64,000 nucleotides of DNA, from NCBI RefSeq assembly GCF_001864935.2, contig NZ_CP126267.1, positions 2,418,001-2,482,000 of the forward strand, written 5' to 3'. This document shows, one piece after another, positions 55,896 through 64,000 of this stretch (positions within the stretch are counted from its first letter, which is position 1; each line of letters opens with the position of its first letter). A model generated the notes under the pieces. It made no database searches. It worked only from the letters and a program-made list of their open reading frames with translations, and was not told where the DNA came from. This stretch comes from Curtobacterium sp. MCBA15_012. Its GTDB lineage: Bacteria > Actinomycetota > Actinomycetes > Actinomycetales > Microbacteriaceae. The position numbers and the translations under genes were made by a program.

Positions 55896-57314
55896 TTACC
55901 CGCCGGCCGCGGCGGACACCGTGCCCCCGGTCGCCGTCGTCGACGGGACGGCCGGCACCGGTCCGAGCCGCCGGACCGCCACCGTCGCGACGAGCGCGAT
56001 GCCGGTCATCGCGACGAAGACGAGCGGGAACGACCACGCTCCGTCCGCCCCGCCGGCCCCGACGAAGAGCAGTCCGGTGACGGCGAGGCCGACCACGCTG
56101 CCCGACGCGTCGGCGATCGTGAGGGCCGAGCTCGCGAACCCGTCGTCGCCCTCGCCCGAGAACCGCAGCGTCAGCATCGAGGCCCGCGGGTAGATGCCGC
56201 CCATGCCCGCTCCCCCGACGAACCACCCGACGACGAGCACCCACCACGGCAGGTCGAGCGTCGCCACGGCGAGCGCCGTGAGCAGGCTGACGAGCACCAG
56301 CACGAGACCACCGCCGAAGGTCCGTGCCGCGGTGAGCCGCCGCTCGCCGAGCCGTCCGTGCAGCCAGCTCGCCGCGGCCCAGCTCAGGGCCGCGACCGTC
56401 AGCGCGAGCCCCGCGGCGGATGCGGACAGGCCGTGCCGGGCCTGGAGCAGGTACGGGACGTACGCCTCGCTGCCGAAGAACGCGGCAGCGACGAGCCCGC
56501 GGACGAGCACCACCGACGACAGCCCGGGCGCTGCGCGGAACGTGCCCGCGGGGAGCAACGGGCGGAGCGCCGCCCAGGTGCCGACGAGGCCGACGACCAC
56601 CGCGACGATCCGCGCCCAGGAGCCGAGGTCGGCGGCGACGTTGAGGAGCAGGATCGCGGCCGCGGCTCCGATCGACCACCCGATCCGGACGCGCTGCCAC
56701 GGCGGCCGGACCGCGTCGGCGGGCGGCCGGAGCCGACGGAGCGTCGGCACGAGCAGCGCGAAGGACACCACGGCGACGCCGAGGGCGCCGGCGAACACCC
56801 AGTGCCAGTCCCACACGTCGGTGACGATCCCGGCGAGCGCCGGACCGACGAGCGCGGGCACGACCCACGCGGCCGCGAAGCCCGCGAACACCGGACCGTG
56901 CAGCTCGGCCGGGAAGATCCGCGCGACGAGGACGTACAGCACGACGTCGATCGCGCCCGCGCCGAACCCCTCGACCAGGCGTCCGGCGAGGAACACCTCC
57001 ATGGTCGGGGCGAGCATCACGACCGCGGTCCCGAGCGCGAACAGCGCCGCAGAGACCCACGCGACGACCCGGCCGCCCGCACGGTCCGTCCAGTTGCCCG
57101 CGAGCACCATTCCCGGCACCCCGGCGGCGAGCGGGGCGGCGAACGCGAGCGCGTAGAGCGTCTCACCGTCGAGGTCGCGGCTGATCTCGGGCATCACGGT
57201 GGTCATCGCGAGGTTCTGGAACGCGGCCACCCCGACGATCGCGACCATGCCGACGGTCGCGAGCGCGTAGCGCCCGCTCAGGATGCCGGTCCGCCCCGTC
57301 GCCTCGTCGCCCAC
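55896..57314 (-). CDS. MFS transporter, DHA2-like
   Basis: The 472-residue protein has 12-14 helices. NLAMTTVMPEISRDLDG, GNWTDRAGGRVVAW and GAGAIDVVLYVLVARIFPAEL are typical of drug:H+ antiporters. The substrate is unknown. A TAGCGT -10 (57327-57322) is 7 nt before GTG 57314, so this start is chosen over an upstream GTG overlapping the -10. The lipoprotein gene follows it by 30 nt and may be co-transcribed. Confidence 0.85.
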   Translation of the reverse strand: MGDEATGRTGILSGRYALATVGMVAIVGVAAFQNLAMTTVMPEISRDLDGETLYALAFAAPLAAGVPGMVLAGNWTDRAGGRVVAWVSAALFALGTAVVMLAPTMEVFLAGRLVEGFGAGAIDVVLYVLVARIFPAELHGPVFAGFAAAWVVPALVGPALAGIVTDVWDWHWVFAGALGVAVVSFALLVPTLRRLRPPADAVRPPWQRVRIGWSIGAAAAILLLNVAADLGSWARIVAVVVGLVGTWAALRPLLPAGTFRAAPGLSSVVLVRGLVAAAFFGSEAYVPYLLQARHGLSASAAGLALTVAALSWAAASWLHGRLGERRLTAARTFGGGLVLVLVSLLTALAVATLDLPWWVLVVGWFVGGAGMGGIYPRASMLTLRFSGEGDDGFASSALTIADASGSVVGLAVTGLLFVGAGGADGAWSFPLVFVAMTGIALVATVAVRRLGPVPAVPSTTATGGTVSAAAGG

Positions 57315-57367
57315 CCGCGTCACGCTACCGTCGGGCACCCACCGGCGCGACCGGCGGACGCGACCGG

Positions 57368-57419
57368 GGACCGGACGGGAGGCCCGTGGCGGCGCCGCCA
57401 CGGGCCTCCCGTCCGGTCC
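57368..57419. terminator. Perfect 52-nt palindrome (GACGGGAGGC family)
   Basis: Twenty-six-nt arms match perfectly about GGCGCC at the centre. It shares GGACGGGAGGCCCGTGGCGG with the copy at 38776, so these two are close relatives. It lies 54 nt after the metB stop on the minus strand. Confidence 0.72.
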
Positions 57420-57473
57420 GTCCCCACCTGCGCGACGCGGGCCGGCCGACGGGGCGGGTGTGCGTGCGGCTCG

Positions 57474-58619
57474 TCAGCGCGACAGCGCCTGCAGGACGTC
57501 GGCGACCAGGTCGCCGGCGTCCTCGATGCCCACCGACAGGCGGACGACGTTCTCCGGGACCGCGAGCTCCGTGCCCTTGACCGACGCGTGCGTCATCTCG
57601 CTCGGGTACCCGATGAGCGACTCGACGCCGCCGAGGGACTCCGCGAGCGTGAAGACCTCCGTCGACTCGACGAACCGCTTCGCGGCCTCCGGTCCGCCGT
57701 CGAGCGCGACCGAGAGCATGCCGCCGAAGCCGCGCATCTGCTTCGCGGCCACCTCGTGGCCCGGGTGGTCGGGCAGGCCCGGGTAGAAGACGCGCTCGAC
57801 GCCCGGGGCGGAGACCAGCGCCTCGGCGACCGCCTGCGCGTTCGACGAGTGCCGCTCCATCCGGACCGGCAGGGTCTTGATGCCGCGGGTGGTGAGGAAC
57901 GCGTCGAAGGGCGAGGCGATCGCGCCCGCGCCGAACTGCAGGAAACCGACCTGCGCGGCGAGCTCCTCGTCGCGGAGCACCACGGCGCCGCCGACGACGT
58001 CGGAGTGGCCGCCGAGGTACTTCGTCGTCGAGTACGACACCGCGTCCGCGCCGAGGGCGAGCGGCTGCTGCAGGTACGGCGAGGCGAAGGTGTTGTCCAC
58101 CACGACGAGCGCGCCGGCCGCGTGCCCGATCTCGGACAGCAGGGCGATGTCGGCGATCTTCATGAGCGGGTTCGTCGGCGTCTCGACCCAGAGGACGGTC
58201 TTCGCCGGTGCGCCCTCGAGCGCGGCGCGGACCCGGTCGACGTCGCCGGTGTCGACCACCACGAGCTCGACACCCCACGGCACGTGCAGCCGGTTCACCA
58301 GGCGGTGCGTCCCGCCGTACACGTCGTTGCCCATCACGACCCGGGCGCCGGGCTCCAGGTAGGCGCGGAGCAGGGCGTCCTCGGCGGCGAGTCCGGACGC
58401 GAACGAGTACGCCGCGACACCGCCGTCGAGGTCGGCGAGCAGCGTCTGCAGGGCGTCGCGGGTGGGGTTGCCGCCGCGGGAGTACTCGTAGCCGTTGCGC
58501 ATGTTCCCCACGCCGTCCTGCACGTAGGTGCTCGTGACGTGGATCGGCGGGATCACCGCGCCCGTGGTGGGGTCGGGCGTCTGGCCGGCGTGGACGGCGC
58601 GGGTGCTGAACTCGGTCAT
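57474..58619 (-). CDS. metB: Cystathionine gamma-synthase type PLP enzyme
   Basis: The 381-residue protein belongs to the Cys/Met metabolism PLP family: SRGGNPTRDALQ, ASGLAAEDALL, VVDNTFASPYLQQPL and the PLP lysine Lys200 in YSTTKYLGGHSD. It most resembles cystathionine gamma-synthase, but gamma-lyase is possible because the families overlap and cbs is next to it. GAGGA precedes ATG 58619; cbs is 55 nt upstream. Confidence 0.88.
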   Translation of the reverse strand: MTEFSTRAVHAGQTPDPTTGAVIPPIHVTSTYVQDGVGNMRNGYEYSRGGNPTRDALQTLLADLDGGVAAYSFASGLAAEDALLRAYLEPGARVVMGNDVYGGTHRLVNRLHVPWGVELVVVDTGDVDRVRAALEGAPAKTVLWVETPTNPLMKIADIALLSEIGHAAGALVVVDNTFASPYLQQPLALGADAVSYSTTKYLGGHSDVVGGAVVLRDEELAAQVGFLQFGAGAIASPFDAFLTTRGIKTLPVRMERHSSNAQAVAEALVSAPGVERVFYPGLPDHPGHEVAAKQMRGFGGMLSVALDGGPEAAKRFVESTEVFTLAESLGGVESLIGYPSEMTHASVKGTELAVPENVVRLSVGIEDAGDLVADVLQALSR

Positions 58620-58674
58620 GCGTGCTGGTTCCTCGGGGTCGTACGTGCTGGTCTGGCGGCGGGCTGGTCGCGGG

Positions 58675-60039
58675 TCACTCGGACAGGGAGGTCAGGAGGT
58701 CGTGGCGGGTGAGCACCGTGACGGGCTTGCCGTCGTCGACCACGAGCAGGGCGTCGACGGTCTCGAGCGCCCGCCGCGCGGCCGCGAGCGACTCGCCGAC
58801 GCCGATCAGCGGGAGCGGGTCGCCGACGAAGCCGCTCACCGCGTCCGTCATCGCCGCCGCGCCCGTGAAGACCTGCTCGAGCAGGTCCTTCTCGGCGACC
58901 GCCCCGACCACCTCGCCGATCACGACCGGCGGCTCGGCCGCGAGCACCGGCATCTGCGAGACGCCGTACGTGGACATGATCTCGACGACGTCGCGGACCG
59001 TGTCGGACGGGTGCGCGTGCACGAGGTCCGGCAACCGGCCGTCCTTGCCCGCGACGACGGAGCCGACCGTGCGCGCGTCGTCGGTCTCGGCGAAGCCGTA
59101 CGAGCGCATCCAGCGGTCGTTGAAGATCTTGCCGAGGTAGCCGCGGCCACCGTCCGGCAGCAGCACGACCACGACGTCGTCCTCGGTCAGGTCACGGGCG
59201 GCGCGGAGGGCGGCGACGACGGCCATGCCGCTCGAACCGCCGACCAACAGGCCCTCCTCGCGCGCCAGGCGGCGGGTCATCGCGAACGACTCGGCGTCGG
59301 TGACGGCGATGATCTCGTCCGGGATCCCGGCGTCGTAGGCGGCCGGCCAGAAGTCCTCGCCGACGCCCTCGACCAGGTACGGACGGCCGGTGCCGCCGGA
59401 GTAGACGGAGCCCTCCGGGTCGGCTCCGACGATCCGCACGCGCCCCTCGGACGCCTCCTTGAGGAACCGCCCGGTGCCCGAGATCGTCCCGCCTGTGCCG
59501 ACGCCCGCGACGAAGTGCGTGATCCGCCCCTCGGTGTCGCGCCAGATCTCCGGCCCGGTGGTCTCGTAGTGGCTGCGCGGCCCGTTCGGGTTGGCGTACT
59601 GGTTCGGCTTGTACGCACCCGGGATCTCGCGCACCAGGCGGTCGGACACCGAGTAGTAGGACTCCGGGTGGTCGGGCGCGACCGCGGTCGGCGTGACGAC
59701 GATCTCGGCGCCGTAGGCCGTGAGGACGTTGCGCTTGTCCTCGCCGACCTTGTCCGGCAGCACGAACACGCACCGGTACCCGCGCTGCTGGGCGACGAGG
59801 GCGAGGCCGACGCCCGTGTTGCCCGACGTCGGCTCGACGATCGTGCCGCCCGGGCGGAGCTCGCCCGAGGCCTCGGCCGCGTCGAGGATCCGCGTGGCGA
59901 TGCGGTCCTTCGACGAGCCGCCCGGGTTGAGGTACTCGACCTTGACCAGGACGGTGGCGCGGAGGCCCTCGGTGACGCGGTTCAGCCGGACGAGCGGGGT
60001 GTCGCCGACCAGGTCGACGACGGAGTCTGCGTAGCGCAC
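58675..60039 (-). CDS. cbs: Cystathionine beta-synthase
   Basis: The 454-residue protein has a PLP domain with GGSSKDRIA (Lys44), PTSGNTGVGLA and GVGTGGTISGTGR, then two CBS domains (about 330-450) that usually bind S-adenosylmethionine or adenylates. It condenses serine or O-acetylserine with homocysteine to cystathionine. No haem-binding N-terminal extension is present. A TAGACT box (60051-60046) lies 6 nt before GTG 60039, so the message is probably leaderless. Confidence 0.93.
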   Translation of the reverse strand: MRYADSVVDLVGDTPLVRLNRVTEGLRATVLVKVEYLNPGGSSKDRIATRILDAAEASGELRPGGTIVEPTSGNTGVGLALVAQQRGYRCVFVLPDKVGEDKRNVLTAYGAEIVVTPTAVAPDHPESYYSVSDRLVREIPGAYKPNQYANPNGPRSHYETTGPEIWRDTEGRITHFVAGVGTGGTISGTGRFLKEASEGRVRIVGADPEGSVYSGGTGRPYLVEGVGEDFWPAAYDAGIPDEIIAVTDAESFAMTRRLAREEGLLVGGSSGMAVVAALRAARDLTEDDVVVVLLPDGGRGYLGKIFNDRWMRSYGFAETDDARTVGSVVAGKDGRLPDLVHAHPSDTVRDVVEIMSTYGVSQMPVLAAEPPVVIGEVVGAVAEKDLLEQVFTGAAAMTDAVSGFVGDPLPLIGVGESLAAARRALETVDALLVVDDGKPVTVLTRHDLLTSLSE

Positions 60040-60214
60040 GCGGCGAGTCTAGGTGGCGGGGGTGCGGCACGGCTGGGACGTTGCGCCCCGCGTCGTCCGG
60101 GCGGCGCCGGGAGGCGCCGGGCGGCGCTCCGCGTCGTCCGCGCGGCTTCCGGGTGGGACCGTGGGCGCGCGCGACGGACCGTGGGAGCGCGGGCCGGACC
60201 GTCCCACCGGCCGT

Positions 60215-60328
60215 GGAGGCGCGGCGCGGTCCCGGCGGGTGACGCCGGTCCCGGAGGCGCGGCGCGGTCCCGGCAGGAGACGCCGGTCCCGGAGGCGCGG
60301 CGCGGTCCCGGCAGGTGACGCCGGGCCC
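60215..60328 (+). repeat. 38-nt tandem repeat, three copies
   Basis: Units at 60215-60252, 60253-60290 and 60291-60328 differ at a few positions; a fourth partial copy follows. Each contains GGAGGCGCGGCGCGGTCCC and GACGCCGG. The wider 60052-60407 gap holds only these repeats and a weak hairpin related to the GACGGGAGGC family near 60345-60385. Confidence 0.85.
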
Positions 60329-60407
60329 GGAGGCGCGTGCGCTGGGTCCGGACGGACGGGGCGGAGCCGGGCCGCGCCTCCCGACCGGGACGGCCCCCGA
60401 GCGGGCG

Positions 60408-62294
60408 TCAGCCGCGACGGTCGGCCGTCACCGGCGCGGCCTGCTGGCGGTACAGGGCCGCGTACGTGCCGTCGCGACCGAGGAGTTCGTCGTGCGACCC
60501 CTGCTCCACGATCTGCCCGTGGTCGAGCACGAAGATGACGTCGGCGTCGCGGACGGTCGACAGCCGGTGTGCGATCGAGATGGTGGTCCGTCCGGCCGCC
60601 GCCGTGTCGAGGGCCGTCTGCACCACGTGCTCGGAGATGGAGTCGAGCGCACTGGTGGCCTCGTCGAGCACGAGCACCGGCGGGTCCTTGAGCAGCACGC
60701 GCGCGATCGCGATCCGCTGCTTCTCGCCGCCGGACAATCGGTAGCCCCGCTCCCCGACGACGGTTTCGTACCCGTCCGGGAACGACGCGATCGTCTCGTG
60801 GATGTTCGCCGCCCGTGCCGCGCGTTCGAGCTCGGCGTCGGTGGCGTCCGGCTTCGCGTACCGCAGGTTGTCGCCGATCGTCGCGTGGAACAGGTAGGTC
60901 TCCTGGCTCACGATGCCGACGTGCCGCATCAGGTCCTCGTGCTGCAGCGCGCGGACGTCGGTGCCGGCGAACCGGACCGTGCCCGACGACGCCTCGTACA
61001 GCCGCGGGACGAGGTACGAGATGGTGGTCTTGCCCGCCCCGGAGGGTCCGACGAAGGCCGCGAACTGCCCGGGCTGCAACTCGAACGAGACCCCGCGGAG
61101 CGTGGGCTTGTCGGGCTCGCCGTCCGGGTAGGCGAACGTGACGTCGTCGAACGCGACGTGCCCGACCCGCGTGGTGTCGACCTGCTGCGCGTCCGGGGCG
61201 TCCGTGATCGCGGGCTTCAGGTCGAGGTACTCGAAGATCCGGGCGAACAGCGCACCCGAGGTCTGCAGGTCGAGTACGACCCGGAGGAGCCCGACCGTCG
61301 GGAACAGGAGCCGCGACTGCACGGTGGTGAAGGCGACGATCGTGCCCGCGGTGATCGGGACGTCGCCGATGATGAGCCACGCGGCCACGAGGTAGATGAT
61401 CGCGGGGATGATCGACAGGAAGATCGACACGATGGCGAAGAACCACTGCCCGGACATCTGCTGCCGGACCTGCAGCCGGATCTGGTTGCGGTTCTCGTCC
61501 TCGTAGCGCTGCGTCTCGCTGCGCTGCTGGTTGAAGCTCTTGGCGAGCAGGATGCCGGAGACGCTCAGGGCCTCCTGCGTGATCGCCGTCATGTCGGACA
61601 GCGACTCCTGGGTCTGCGCCGCGATCCGCGCCCGCACCTGGCCGACCCGCCGCTGCGCGATCACGAGCAGCGGGAGCAGGACGACGGCGACGACGGTCAT
61701 CTGCCAGCTCAGCAGCAGCATCGCGACCACGGCCGCGATCACCGTCACGGTGTTGCCGAGCACCGACGAGATCGTGTTGTTCAGCACGCTCGCGACGCCG
61801 CCGACGTCGTTCTGCAGCCGCGACTGGATGACGCCCGTCTTCGTGCGGGTGAAGAACGCGAGCTCCATGCGCTGCAGGTGCCCGAACAGGCGCATCCGCA
61901 TCGACCCCATCACCTGGTTGCCGACCGTCGCGGTCAGGTAGGTCTGCCAGATGCCGATGCCGGCGCTCGCGATCCAGAGGAAGACCATCGCGCCGACGAG
62001 CTCGAGCAGCACCGGGACGTCGGGGCGGCCGCCCGGCGGGAACAGCCCGCGGTCGAAGGCCTGCTGGGTCAGCAGCGGCGGCACGACCGACACCGCTGCG
62101 CCGACGAGCACGAGCGCCACCGTGAGGACGATCGCGCGACGGTGCGGCGCGAACAGCCCGGCGATCCGGCGCAGCAGGTGCGGGATCCGGGGCGCCTCGG
62201 CGTTCGCGGCCTTCTGCGCGGCGGTGTCGCCGCTCGAGATCCGGCCGACCCCGCGCGGACCGCCGCCCCCGCGTGCTCCGTGCCCCATGCTCAT
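60408..62294 (-). CDS. ABC exporter half-molecule
   Basis: The 628-residue protein has a six-helix membrane domain and an ATPase domain with Walker A GPSGAGKTT (Lys422), signature LSGGEKQRIAIARVLL, Walker B VLVLDEATSALD and IAHRLSTVRDADVI. It resembles MsbA/multidrug half-transporters. A TAGGTT box (62306-62301) 6 nt before ATG 62294 implies leaderless translation. It diverges from the amino acid transporter. Confidence 0.9.
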   Translation of the reverse strand: MSMGHGARGGGGPRGVGRISSGDTAAQKAANAEAPRIPHLLRRIAGLFAPHRRAIVLTVALVLVGAAVSVVPPLLTQQAFDRGLFPPGGRPDVPVLLELVGAMVFLWIASAGIGIWQTYLTATVGNQVMGSMRMRLFGHLQRMELAFFTRTKTGVIQSRLQNDVGGVASVLNNTISSVLGNTVTVIAAVVAMLLLSWQMTVVAVVLLPLLVIAQRRVGQVRARIAAQTQESLSDMTAITQEALSVSGILLAKSFNQQRSETQRYEDENRNQIRLQVRQQMSGQWFFAIVSIFLSIIPAIIYLVAAWLIIGDVPITAGTIVAFTTVQSRLLFPTVGLLRVVLDLQTSGALFARIFEYLDLKPAITDAPDAQQVDTTRVGHVAFDDVTFAYPDGEPDKPTLRGVSFELQPGQFAAFVGPSGAGKTTISYLVPRLYEASSGTVRFAGTDVRALQHEDLMRHVGIVSQETYLFHATIGDNLRYAKPDATDAELERAARAANIHETIASFPDGYETVVGERGYRLSGGEKQRIAIARVLLKDPPVLVLDEATSALDSISEHVVQTALDTAAAGRTTISIAHRLSTVRDADVIFVLDHGQIVEQGSHDELLGRDGTYAALYRQQAAPVTADRRG

Positions 62295-62406
62295 GGGGCA
62301 AACCTATCCCCGCCCTGCGACACCGACCGTCCCCGGCGTATTTGACCCTGTTCAGGGGCCGTGCCACCATCGTGCGTCCCCGTCCCACCGCCCCGTCCGA
62401 GGTCCC

Positions 62407-63831
62407 ATGACGTCCGCGCCGCCCCGTCCCCCGTCGCTCCGCGAGCAGCTCGCACGCCGCAAGCCCGTCGAGCGCCTGCAGGCCGAGGCGTCCACCGGGG
62501 TCGACGGCCGCCCGCTCCGTCGGTCGCTCGGGGTCTGGCACCTGACGATGATCAGCGTCGGCGCGACGCTCGGCACGGGCATCCTCGTGGTCCTCGGCAC
62601 CGCGGTCCCGCTGGCCGGTCCGGCGGTCTGGATCTCCTTCGTGGTCGCCGGTGTCGCCGCGCTCCTGTCCGCGCTGTCGTACGCCGAGATGGCCGGGGCC
62701 GTGCCGACGTCGGGGTCGAGCTACTCGTACACCTACGCGACCATGGGCGAGGGCATCGCCTGGGTCTGCGGCTGGTGCCTCGTCCTGGAGTACGCGGTCT
62801 CCGTCGCCGCGGTCGCCGTCGGTGCGAGCGAGTACGTCGACGAGACCCTGCGCGTGTTCGGGCTGCACCTGCCCACCGCGCTCGCGGCCCCGCCCGGGGA
62901 CGGCGGCGTCGTGAACCTGCCCGCCGCGGTGCTCGTGCTCCTCGCGACCGTCGTCCTGCTGCCCGGCGCGCGGGAGAGCGCGTGGGTGAACACGCTCATG
63001 GTCGCGGTGAAGATCGCCCTGCTCGTGTTCTTCGTCGTCGTGGCGTTCACGGCGTTCCAGGCGCAGAACTTCACGCCGCTGGCACCGATGGGCGCCGCGG
63101 GCGTCACCGCGGCGGCATCGCGCCTGTTCTTCTCGTACATCGGCTTCGACGCCGCGTCCACCGCCGGCGAGGAGGCGAAGGACCCCCGCCGCGACCTCCC
63201 CCGCGCCATCATCGGGTCGATCGCCCTCATCACCGCGCTCTACATCCTCGTGGCGATCGCGGCGATCGGCGCCCGCTCCTGGACGTCGTTCTCGTCCGAC
63301 GAGGCCTCGCTCGTCCGCATCGTCGTCGAGGTCACCGGTCAGCCCGTCGTCGCGCTCGTCTTCTCGATCGGCGCCGTCATCGCCATCGCGAGCGTCGTGC
63401 TCACCGTCCTGTACGGGCAGACCCGCATCCTGCTCACGATGGCGCGCGACGGCCTCGTGCCGAAGCTCTTCGGCCGCGTCTCCGCACGGACCGGGACGCC
63501 CGTCGCGGGCACGCTCGTCGTCGGCATCGTCGTCACCGTCGTGGCCGCACTCGTGCCCCTGGGCGAGCTCGCCGACGCGACGAGCATCGGCACCCTCGTG
63601 GCGTTCGCCCTCGTGAACGTCTCGGTCATCGTGCTGCGCCGGTCCCGCCCCGACCTCGAGCGCTCCTACCGCGTCCCGCTGTTCCCCGTGGTCCCGGTGC
63701 TCGGCACCCTGTGCTGCGTGCTGCTCGCGGTGTTCCTCGGCGCCGGGACGTGGATCGCGTTCGGTGTGTGGATGGTCGTCGGCGCCGTGCTCTACCTGGC
63801 CTACGGCCGCCGCCACAGCACCCTGCACTGA
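62407..63831 (+). CDS. APC-family (CAT-like) amino acid transporter
   Basis: The 474-residue protein has 12 helices. VGATLGTGILVVLG is the substrate-backbone motif of APC carriers, with SALSYAEMAGAVPTSGSSYSY following and FFSYIGFDAASTAGEEAKDPRRDLP marked by FDAASTAGEEAKDP, a CAT-like signature. It would import cationic or branched amino acids. GAGGT precedes ATG 62407 closely. Confidence 0.88.
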   Translation: MTSAPPRPPSLREQLARRKPVERLQAEASTGVDGRPLRRSLGVWHLTMISVGATLGTGILVVLGTAVPLAGPAVWISFVVAGVAALLSALSYAEMAGAVPTSGSSYSYTYATMGEGIAWVCGWCLVLEYAVSVAAVAVGASEYVDETLRVFGLHLPTALAAPPGDGGVVNLPAAVLVLLATVVLLPGARESAWVNTLMVAVKIALLVFFVVVAFTAFQAQNFTPLAPMGAAGVTAAASRLFFSYIGFDAASTAGEEAKDPRRDLPRAIIGSIALITALYILVAIAAIGARSWTSFSSDEASLVRIVVEVTGQPVVALVFSIGAVIAIASVVLTVLYGQTRILLTMARDGLVPKLFGRVSARTGTPVAGTLVVGIVVTVVAALVPLGELADATSIGTLVAFALVNVSVIVLRRSRPDLERSYRVPLFPVVPVLGTLCCVLLAVFLGAGTWIAFGVWMVVGAVLYLAYGRRHSTLH

Positions 63832-63911
63832 CCCGCGGGCGCCTGGCGCCTCCGGGCCCGCCTTCCCCGCGCGCTGCCCCCGGTCCGTTCCCCACCACCC
63901 GGACGGATCGC

Positions 63912-63999
63912 GAAAGCGACAGTTCGCCGCCGATCATCCGGACGAGACTGTCGCTTTGACGGGAGGCTCGGGGCGGCCCCGGCGCGAACTGTCGCTTTC
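63912..63999. repeat. Inverted repeat with GCGACAGT motifs at window end
   Basis: The 16-nt arms GAAAGCGACAGTTCGC (63912-63927) and complement (63984-63999) are exact. A third copy, ACTGTCGCTTT, lies between at 63947-63957. A GACGGGAGGC core follows it, linking this element to the palindrome family. It may continue beyond the window. Confidence 0.75.
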
Positions 64000-64000
64000 C

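Noticed and set aside
57315..57323. Upstream GTG start (57323) for the MFS transporter
   Set aside because: It overlaps the TAGCGT -10 box; GTG 57314 is correctly spaced for a leaderless start.
58620..58674. SAM or other riboswitch before metB, and in the leader of cbs
   Set aside because: The metB-cbs gap is only 55 nt and cbs is leaderless, so no room for an aptamer.
54855..58712. Plus-strand reading frame of 1285 codons across TetR, lipoprotein, MFS and metB
   Set aside because: Antisense or out-of-frame shadow of four well-supported genes; composition is low-complexity Arg/Asp/Gly.
60215..60328. CRISPR array
   Set aside because: Units are directly adjacent with no unique spacers; all tandem repeats in the window are simple arrays and no cas gene is present.
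60049..63828. Minus-strand reading frame of 1259 codons spanning the ABC exporter and opposite the APC transporter
   Set aside because: It is out of frame with the exporter and antisense to the transporter, both with full family motifs.

Overview
The window is a gene-dense, very high-GC chromosomal segment from an actinomycete. The gene set fits the family Microbacteriaceae and is possibly Curtobacterium; that assignment is inferred from gene content, base composition and promoter style, with no database search. Supporting signs are a TopA with glycine/lysine-rich C-terminal repeats, a Tad/Flp pilus remnant operon directly upstream of topA, a 6C small RNA next to that operon, an actinobacterial SOS box and many leaderless genes with TANNNT -10 boxes. 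I see no phage, transposase, integrase or CRISPR array; the segment reads as core chromosome.

Layout. 1-1.8 kb: PTS phosphorelay (5' part of ptsI, a divergent DeoR-type regulator, ptsH). 2-6.3 kb: xth, trpS, a GNAT acetyltransferase, and ribD-ribA. 6.6-10.1 kb: an MHS-type MFS symporter and an ABC exporter half-transporter. 10.2-15 kb, minus strand: pncA-gabD, a PBP4-type carboxypeptidase and a Gfo/Idh/MocA dehydrogenase. 15.2-23.5 kb, minus strand: a run from cpaF through Tad-like proteins into topA, tmk, holB, then tRNA-Thr(CGU). 23.8 kb: 6C RNA. 24-30.4 kb: acs, ridA with a 52-residue DUF4177-like gene, a class A penicillin-binding protein with PASTA domains coupled to a metallophosphoesterase, then tRNA-Pro(CGG).

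30.8-37.2 kb: an LLM flavin monooxygenase, thymidine kinase, a three-gene sensor operon (histidine kinase, membrane protein with a degenerate kinase-like tail, LuxR-type regulator), and a radical SAM gene under an SOS box. 37.2-41.3 kb: mqo, then lysC-asd. 41.3-45.4 kb: dnaX-recR with the SRP RNA just upstream. 45.4-50.8 kb: an SDR-like protein, pta-ackA, tRNA-Ser(GGA) and a PH-domain-like membrane protein. 50.9-57.3 kb: a HerA-type ATPase, a Bcr/CflA efflux pump with a divergent TetR regulator, a short sugar-binding-like lipoprotein and a second MFS transporter. 57.4-63.8 kb: metB and cbs (both transsulfuration enzymes), a second ABC exporter and an APC-family amino acid transporter.

Functionally the window joins acetate metabolism (acs, pta, ackA), PTS sugar uptake, aspartate-family and sulfur amino acid metabolism, replication and repair (topA, holB, dnaX, recR, xth) and envelope synthesis. 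Two genome-style features stand out. At least twelve genes appear leaderless, with a -10 hexamer only 6-7 nt before the start codon. A family of near-perfect 42-52 nt palindromes, mostly bounded by GACGGGAGGC/GCCTCCCGTC, sits in intergenic gaps and probably terminates transcription.
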